Source of the DNA: Ophiothrix spiculata | Lineage: Eukaryota; Echinodermata; Ophiuroidea; Amphilepidida; Ophiotrichidae | Direction: 5' to 3' (one strand) | Assembly: GCA_000969725.1 (NCBI GenBank) | Contig: JXSR01S002574.1 | DNA length: 24,917 nt | Part shown: piece by piece, positions 19,886-24,917 of the stretch | Position numbering within the stretch: position 1 is the first letter of the stretch | How the letters are laid out: each line of letters begins with the position of its first letter | Made by a program: the position numbers and the translations under genes | The notes under the pieces: model-generated | Told to the model about the DNA's origin: nothing | Database searches by the model: none | What the model saw: only the letters and a program-made list of their open reading frames with translations

Positions 19886-20100
19886 TATATCAACACCAGA
19901 CAATAATTTTTTGCAGCATTTCAAAAAGTTGAGCTTCTTTGAAGTCCCAAATTTTGCAGAGATGGGGCTATATCACCATATATCTGATGCTTAGTTGGAT
20001 GTTGGCAGTCGTATATCAACACCAGAAAAGCTTTACAGTCTTGCTGATAACATAATTTTTGCAGCATATTAAAAAGATGAGCTTCCTTGAAGTCCAAATT
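19886..20100 (+). repeat. Local direct duplication (~90 bp, two copies)
   Basis: TATATCAACACCAGA...TTTTTGCAGCATTTCAAAAA...GAGCTTCTTTGAAGTCC at 19886-19963 is repeated at 20012-20100 as TATATCAACACCAGA...TTTTTGCAGCATATTAAAAA...GAGCTTCCTTGAAGTCC. The offset is about 126-138 bp because of small indels. Confidence 0.85.
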
Positions 20101-20883
20101 TCTTAGAAACTCACTGATTCTAATTTCTATCAACACAAGTGCAGCATCATAAGATTATGATTCCAGTGTTCAAAGGGGCACTGGACAAGTTCAGCATCAT
20201 CCACAAACTTTTCCCCAAGCATTTTGAGATTTTTGCATCATTTGAAGTATTAGCGGTAATAATGACAGCATGCAAAGTTTCATTGTCAAATTCAAACCTT
20301 ATAAATATTTAGATATTCTTTTATCTTTAATTATCGTTTATCTGCCATCTATGATGTGAAAGTTTTACAAACAAATCTTTGGCTCTTTCTGGATCTATAG
20401 CATCAACAAATATGCTTAATGAATAGCCTCATATTCAAGATCAAGAAACAAAATAAAATTCAAATTTTAGACTTTTTTGAAGGTTTTGATCAAAATTTTC
20501 CCTATATCTGGTAATTGACTGTTATTATCTATCACATGAAGTGTAAATCCAAAGGTTGTCAGGGAGTAAAACAGATAACTGAGATAAACGAGTTCAAAGA
20601 TTAGTAAGCCCTATATTTTCTGTTGATCGTCTTAAGAATATGCCAATTTATTTCACATTTTCTATGATTTTCTTGAAATGAAACTTTTCTGGTATTTTGT
20701 AGATTGTGAATCTGTCAAAAAATCATTTGCGACAAATTATGACCTTGACATGTATTTTCACCTGTTGCCCAAAATGAAGTTTCTGGCATTTACTGCTCAT
20801 ACGGGCTGGACGGTCACATATGCTGTTCAGTAATACCTAGCACACACAAAAATATCAAGAAACAACAAAATTTGTCTAGATAC

Positions 20884-20994
20884 CTTTTTGGTTTCATCAC
20901 AATCTGCTTCTTTTCTGAGTAACTTGATGAGATATTCACACCTTGTTTGCAGCTGCTTGCCTTGGGGTTTCTTGTTTGCATCTGATAATAAGAT
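20884..20994 (-). CDS. CHD1: CHD1 window exon 3 (end of SLIDE)
   Basis: This 111 bp exon has 37 codons and is phase 0 at both ends. It has an acceptor ttcattcattcag and donor gtatct. It encodes ILLSDANKKPQGKQLQTRCE followed by YLIKLLRKEADCDETKK. The block KKPQ-KQLQTR-YLIKLL is shared with human CHD1 and closes the SLIDE helix bundle. The upstream intron side is unusual: a 101 bp tandem array begins inside the acceptor sequence itself. Because the exon is symmetric (0-0), skipping it would keep frame but remove conserved SLIDE residues, so it is probably constitutive. Confidence 0.95.
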
Positions 20995-20996
20995 CT

Positions 20997-21300
20997 GAAT
21001 GAATGAAACACAAGGATGTAAACATGAGATGGATTGTACAGAATAGTCTAGCAAGAGAGAGGGTAGGGGTTCAAGTCCTTATTCTGCCAGAATTTTTGAA
21101 TGAATGAAACACAAGGATGTAAATATGAGATGGATTGTACAGAATAGTCTAGCAAGAGAGAGGGTAGTGGTTCAAGTCCTTGTTCTGCCAGAATTTTTGA
21201 ATGAATGAAACACAAGGATGTAAATATGAGATGGATTGTACAGAGTTGGTCTAGCAAGAGAGAGGGTAGGGGTTCAAGTCCTTGTTCTGCCAGAATTTTT
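20997..21300 (+). repeat. 101 bp tandem repeat, three copies, abutting exon 3 acceptor
   Basis: Copies start at 20997, 21098 and 21199 (the third has one extra base). Each begins GAATGAATGAAACACAAGGA and ends TCAAGTCCTT(A/G)TTCTGCCAG with AATTTTT. The first copy starts within the minus-strand splice acceptor of CHD1 window exon 3. Each copy has GGTTCAAGTCC, a match to the pol III B-box consensus GGTTCRANNCC, but no correctly spaced A box, so it is not called a tRNA. Confidence 0.93.
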
Positions 21301-21364
21301 GTCAAGAACTAAAATGAATAACATGCCAGTTTAAAATAAAAGGCATAATGATGAAACATAGGTC

Positions 21365-21415
21365 ATGTCTCTCATCAAAAGTTAAGTCAATATTACATCT
21401 GAAATACATCATCAA
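21365..21415 (+). repeat. Dispersed repeat, diverged copy 3
   Basis: It reads GTCTCTCATCAAAAG, CAATATTACATCTG and AAATACATCATC, in the same order as CTCTCATCAAA, CAGTATTACGTCCC and AAATACAATCACATCAT in the copies at 19777 and 24457. Confidence 0.55.
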
Positions 21416-21856
21416 CATATGACCTGTACAATAGTAGTACTATGAAGTCTGATTAAAAGAAAATACATATTACAAATAGAAGTATTTTTCTTTTACCATT
21501 ATTCAAATTTCTTTTCTTATAAAATAATGTTATAAATACATGCACTTGAAAAACTAGATGACAAAATAATATAATATTCAATCTTTTAATTCAACCATTT
21601 TCAATCAAACAAAATCTTTAGCTTAAATTAAATATTCTCACCTCGAAAAGGTTTTACAAATCATTATACTCTATATGACCAATAATGTTATCAAAGTATA
21701 TAACACATTTTTGGCATGTCAGTATGAAATAACTCAAATAAGGCAATGCACTTTCAGTAAATCAACACCATATATCATTAGAGAGACAATTTTTTCAAAC
21801 AGAATATTTACAGCTCTTCTCACAATGATACAACTATTTGAAAGCACATTGCATGG

Positions 21857-22775
21857 TTAAGGTGGTTCTAACGTCTACGGTGTCCTGCACAGAATTTGTT
21901 CAAAATTTCACAAAATGTGCAGAATGATGAAAAAAACTTGTATTCCAAATTTTGATTTTTTTCCGTCAAAGCATTTTTGAGTTACGCTATTTTTTATTTT
22001 CCAATTTCCCATAGACTTTGTACATGCCAAATTTGGCCACCATGAAAATTGCACAAAATTTGGCAAATTTCTGAAAAAAATACTATTTACAAAATAATTT
22101 TTTTCTGTGGCAGTGGTTCACAAAAGAAAACTTTTTTTTGTTTCTTTGAATGGCAAACTGATCACAGATTGTCATAAATTTTGATTTAAAGAAATATCTC
22201 TCATCGTTTACGAATGCGAGACTTCTAATGTTTCTATTTCTCAAATTTTATAGCGTTAATTTCTAGAAACACTGAAAAGCCAGATTTCTCAGAATTTTCA
22301 TTCATACTTCCCATGCTTCAATTTTAACAAACAAGGTGTCAAATGAAAGCTTATCAAATTTGCAACAATCTCTCGTTGGCTTTTAAAATTAAAGTGTTTT
22401 TAAAAAATGTTATAGGTGTTTGAAAATATGCATAAATTTAGGAGCTAAAAAATCATTTTTCTTGATAATAAAACACTTTCTGGCAAAAAGCCCACGAGAG
22501 AATTTAGCTATTGTGATCCTTCACCAGCCCCTAAAATTTGAATGTCATAGCACATTCCCTCTTGACATGAAAATTCAAAAACTCTGATTTTTTAGGGAAT
22601 TTTCAAAAAATAAAGAAAAACATAAGAAATTGGCCGAATATTATAAAACCTATTAAATGTTACCATTGAAGGGTTTTCTTTAAATGGAAATAGGTTTTGT
22701 TTCCCTTTCCCAAAAACTATTCACTTTATACCTAATTTTCTGACATGTGTAAATAGCCGTTCAAGCTACCTTAAA
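21857..22775. mobile_element. ~0.9 kb TTAA-bounded TIR element
   Basis: The left end TTAAGGTGGTTCTAACG and the reverse complement of the right end TTAAGGTAGCTTGAACG differ at four of 17 positions; outside lie CATGG and AATGGTT. TTAA is present at both ends. The interior is AT-rich with many CAAAATTT/AAAATTTG motifs and no substantial frame, so it is non-autonomous. Confidence 0.6.
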
Positions 22776-22868
22776 ACCATTCAACTCTTGGAAATTCAGT
22801 AAGTACCAAATAGTTTCTGTAACACTCGTTTGCTAAGAAACCTTTGAACATTTCCTATCCATACCTAC

Positions 22869-23019
22869 CTTCTCATGAAGGTCAAACTGTGGGTCCATCT
22901 TAATGGCTTCCCAACTGCCCATACCATACTCATAGATACCCTTGAGCAAACTGGAGTCCTCGTCATCACTCCAATCAACATCCCAGTGGGTGCGTTTACA
23001 GCGAGATTCAATGGTGTAC
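22869..23019 (-). CDS. CHD1: CHD1 window exon 2 (SLIDE DNA-binding domain)
   Basis: This 151 bp exon starts one base into a codon after tttccag and ends in phase 0 at gtaggt. It encodes YTIESRCKRTHWDVDW, then GIYEYGMGSWEAIKMDP, and ends FDLHEK. This is the SLIDE-type, Myb-like part of the CHD1 DNA-binding domain, which contacts linker DNA. The signature GIYEYGxGSWExIKMDP is nearly identical to human CHD1. The aromatic residues of the fold (Trp in WDVDW, Tyr-Glu-Tyr, Trp in GSWE) are all present, so the domain looks intact. It is one of the two most diagnostic exons in the window, with the CHCT exon. Confidence 0.96.
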
Positions 23020-23578
23020 CTGGAAACATTTGAAAGTTGGACATCACAATTTTATATATGCAGTGTATGACCATTGTCAATTTTTTTTTTTTAAGCTATG
23101 AGTCCAATTTTTATAAAACTTGGTTTTCAGTCAATCAATCAATATACACTGTACTTGCATGACATGCATACCCCATGAAGGCGTCTATTCATATGAAAGA
23201 TGACATATTCAGTATACTATTTCATAACAAGACACATTTCACTTATGTCTCCAAAACGGCACATGTTTCAACACTAAAATTTCATGTGGGTTATGAAAAA
23301 ATATGTGCATTATATTGAAAACCAAAATCTCAAACTCAAAGAGTTGAGGTGAATGGAATGGTGAGAATTGAAGATTTTAGTCAAAGTGCCATCAGTAACA
23401 TTTTTGATCCTCTTCTGGATAAGAGTGAGTCCTCTATTGGCATTGTCATCCAAACTGAAAGGATAAACCAACATTCTAAAGAGTATCATCCGGGACACTC
23501 AAAACTGTAAAGCTTCTTTCTAGTTTTGTTAAAATGAAGTATGACTACTTTGCTACATCAAACATGATCAACACTCAC
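23020..23578 (-). other. CHD1: Intron between CHD1 window exons 1 and 2
   Basis: This is a 559 bp GT...AG intron. I see no repeat or gene in it. Confidence 0.8.
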
Positions 23579-23708
23579 TTTTTCCTAGCTTCTTTCTCAG
23601 CTGGTAGTATCTTGGCAAGTGGTTCATATTCCTCTTCATGTTTCAACACAGATGGTGCATTGATGGTGACACCACCAAGTTTTAGAACTGCACCTCTCTT
23701 TCTAGCAC
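23579..23708 (-). CDS. CHD1: CHD1 window exon 1 (helical linker before SLIDE)
   Basis: This 130 bp exon has its acceptor after tttgcag and its donor at gtgagt. It begins with two bases completing a codon from the missing upstream exon, then reads 42 codons and ends with two bases (AA) that are completed by exon 2 to give Lys. The core LGGVTINAPSVLKHEEEYEP aligns with the human CHD1 stretch containing ISGVQVNAK and HEEELIPLH, the region linking the SANT and SLIDE folds. Ending EARKK plus the next exon's YTI matches human ERKQYTI across the junction, which supports the splice sites. No start codon is expected here; this is an internal exon. Confidence 0.93.
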
Positions 23709-23774
23709 CTGCAAATTAACAAGTAATCAACATCAACTGAGAATGGCTGTAACACGACAGAAAGCACTCTTGAG

Positions 23775-23916
23775 GGCTCAGTCACACATCACAAAACATG
23801 CAAACAATGTACGAATAATGTACACTGGTTTGGTAATTGAGATACAGGTATTTCAATGACCGAAACTGTATGTTATTCGTACATTTTGGCTCTATATGGC
23901 AATGTGTGACAGAGCC
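23775..23916. repeat. 142 bp foldback/TIR element
   Basis: The left arm GGCTCAGTCACACATCACAA, then AATGTACGAATAATGTACA, pairs with the reverse complement of the right arm, GGCTCTGTCACACATTGCCA, then AATGTACGAATAACATACAG. The arms are about 60 bp and diverged in the middle. Confidence 0.8.
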
Positions 23917-24456
23917 ATTAAAATGTGAATTTCTGAAACACAGAAATTGAATCCAGTGCAAACTTATTCATCTTAGCGAAATCTCGATTCCAATTGTGGA
24001 TAAATGGATATGGTCAATGTTGCACTTTTCAACAAATAATAAATTATACAATTCAAAAATGTCCTTCTTGTAAGACCATTCTATTAAGAGATACGTACTA
24101 ACTCAACAAAATCATCTATAACTACAAAACAATAAGGTGATTTGCAAACCACATTCTTCACCTGATGGCAGTTTGAAAAGGATTTCATGTATAGGCTTCA
24201 CCTTGAATTATTGCATAAACAAAATCAGCAATTTCAGATTTGACCTTATCTAACCTTTTGAACATAAATGCATTGACCCCTTGGTACAAGTTTGGTAAAG
24301 GTTAAAAAGGGTATTGCAGTAACCTTAGATGTATTTTTTGAACATGTGATTTGATCTCATTTGCAACTATTAACAACACCAGATTTAATATGATGCAATA
24401 AACCAAATGGTTATAATATGAAAAACTATTATTTGCACAGGCAATTATAACCTACA

Positions 24457-24551
24457 AACATCAGCGATTTCTCTCATCAAAGATATTGATCAGTATTACG
24501 TCCCATGAGAAATACAATCACATCATTTGTATTTTTATTAAAATTGCACAA
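24457..24551 (+). repeat. Dispersed repeat, copy 2
   Basis: It shares ATTTCTCTCATCAAA, CAGTATTACGTCCCATGAGA and AATACAATCACATCATTTGT with 19777-19868, with a small insertion (GATATTGAT) after the first block. Same orientation, 4.7 kb apart. Confidence 0.85.
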
Positions 24552-24917
24552 ACTAAACTCTGTCAAACACAATAAAAAAAACACCAAAACAGTCACATAC
24601 ATAGCAGAATAAAACATATGAAAAATCCACATAAAATGCATCTGCCTTTCATAGCAAGGTCTTTTGATATGGTGGCATTTCATGAGGTGAGTCAAAAATG
24701 TGTTATATGGTCAAAATGGTTAAAAAAACAATTTTTTGATATGATGTTGATATTATTGATCTTTTCAATTCAAGTAACTTTTTAGCCAAATATCACTTTT
24801 GTTTTGGCATAATGGGCTAATTAAGGTTAATTACTCCATAGACCGCAATGCAAACTGTATTTTTTCAAATGCGTTTTACTCAAAATTGACCGTTTTTACT
24901 AAAACAAGTCATAAATT

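Larger units (their letters stand above)
17562..20883 (-). other. CHD1: Intron between CHD1 window exons 3 and 4
   Basis: This 3,322 bp intron is filled mainly by the 1.5 kb TTAA-bounded element at 17864-19389, a dispersed repeat copy at 19777-19868 and a local duplication at 19886-20100. Sequence from 20101 to 20883 shows no further feature. Confidence 0.75.
20995..22868 (-). other. CHD1: Intron between CHD1 window exons 2 and 3
   Basis: This 1,874 bp intron holds the 101 bp tandem array, a diverged dispersed-repeat copy near 21365-21415 and the 0.9 kb TTAA-bounded element at 21857-22775. The interval 21416-21856 is AT-rich without a named feature. Confidence 0.75.
4255..23708 (-). other. 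CHD1: CHD1 gene, 3' portion (11 exons, partial at 5' end)
   Basis: Gene-level entry. Eleven minus-strand exons join in one frame: 23579-23708, 22869-23019, 20884-20994, 17304-17561, 16573-16695, 15087-15265, 14229-14331, 13551-13762, 12267-12383, 7516-7641 and 4255-4543. Every intron is GT...AG and all phases agree, giving 598 residues plus a TAG stop. From family knowledge, CHD1 is a nuclear ATP-dependent remodeler that spaces nucleosomes, binds H3K4me3 through its chromodomains and acts with transcription elongation. Visible here are the helical linker/SLIDE DNA-binding part (exons 1-3), a charged linker (4-5), the CHCT/DUF4208 domain (5-7) and a His/Arg/Asp-rich tail (8-11). The chromodomains and helicase motor lie outside the window. 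Vertebrates also have the paralog CHD2; the tail composition here is closer to CHD1. The exon before 23708 was not found, so that intron is at least 1.2 kb. Confidence 0.95.
23709..24917 (-). other. CHD1: Start of intron upstream of CHD1 window exon 1 (partial)
   Basis: No CHD1-like exon is visible between 23709 and the window edge, so the upstream exon lies beyond it. The interval holds the foldback at 23775-23916 and the dispersed repeat at 24457-24551, and ends with a short match to the terminus of the 7775-8093 element. Confidence 0.7.

Noticed and set aside
20997..21300. tRNA genes in the 101 bp units
   Set aside because: Only a B-box-like half is present. No acceptor-stem partner or properly spaced A box and no anticodon arm could be placed.
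1..24917. A novel multi-gene system such as a defense or biosynthetic cluster
   Set aside because: The only supported coding exons all belong to one CHD1 gene; the rest is intronic or downstream repeat-rich DNA.

Overview
The window is animal nuclear DNA. It is AT-rich, has no bacterial-style operons, and holds short coding exons with canonical GT...AG introns embedded in a dense field of inverted-repeat mobile DNA. One gene can be firmly identified. On the minus strand, eleven exons (window exons 1 to 11, from 23708 down to 4255) splice in frame into the last 598 codons of the chromatin remodeler CHD1, ending at a TAG stop. The protein resembles human CHD1 closely over the helical-linker/SLIDE DNA-binding region and the CHCT (DUF4208) domain, and by composition in the disordered His/Arg/Asp/Ser-rich tail. 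The chromodomains, the SNF2 ATPase and the start of the DNA-binding domain lie beyond 24917. The single CHD1-type gene and the style of the repeats suggest a marine invertebrate, perhaps a non-vertebrate deuterostome, but I cannot name the species or phylum from the sequence.

Layout from left to right: 1-3268 is downstream of the gene and has no credible coding region. It contains a 453 bp terminal-inverted-repeat (TIR) element, a near-perfect hairpin and a TIR element with a poly-G tract. A 262 bp TIR element at 3269-3530 abuts the likely poly(A) region, and the inferred 3' UTR runs from about 4254 to 3520. Introns carry most of the rest: a nested pair of TIR elements (5004-5459), a GATT/GACT microsatellite, a foldback at 5957-6093, a 319 bp TIR element (7775-8093), a foldback at 10097-10223, a 17 bp x 3 tandem repeat, several relatives of a 'GACCGACC' TIR family, a 1.5 kb non-autonomous transposon with TTAA at both ends (17864-19389), a 101 bp x 3 tandem array touching a splice acceptor (20997-21300), a 0.9 kb TTAA-bounded element (21857-22775) and a foldback at 23775-23916.

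The exons divide into function-bearing blocks. Window exons 1-3 encode the linker and SLIDE DNA-binding part. Exons 4-5 encode a charged linker with an AT-hook-like motif, exons 5-7 the CHCT domain, and exons 8-11 the basic, His-rich, probably disordered tail. Many of the middle exons are symmetric in phase and could be skipped without a frameshift. I found no convincing undescribed multi-gene system. The interest lies in the repeat architecture and in how repeats meet splice and poly(A) sites.
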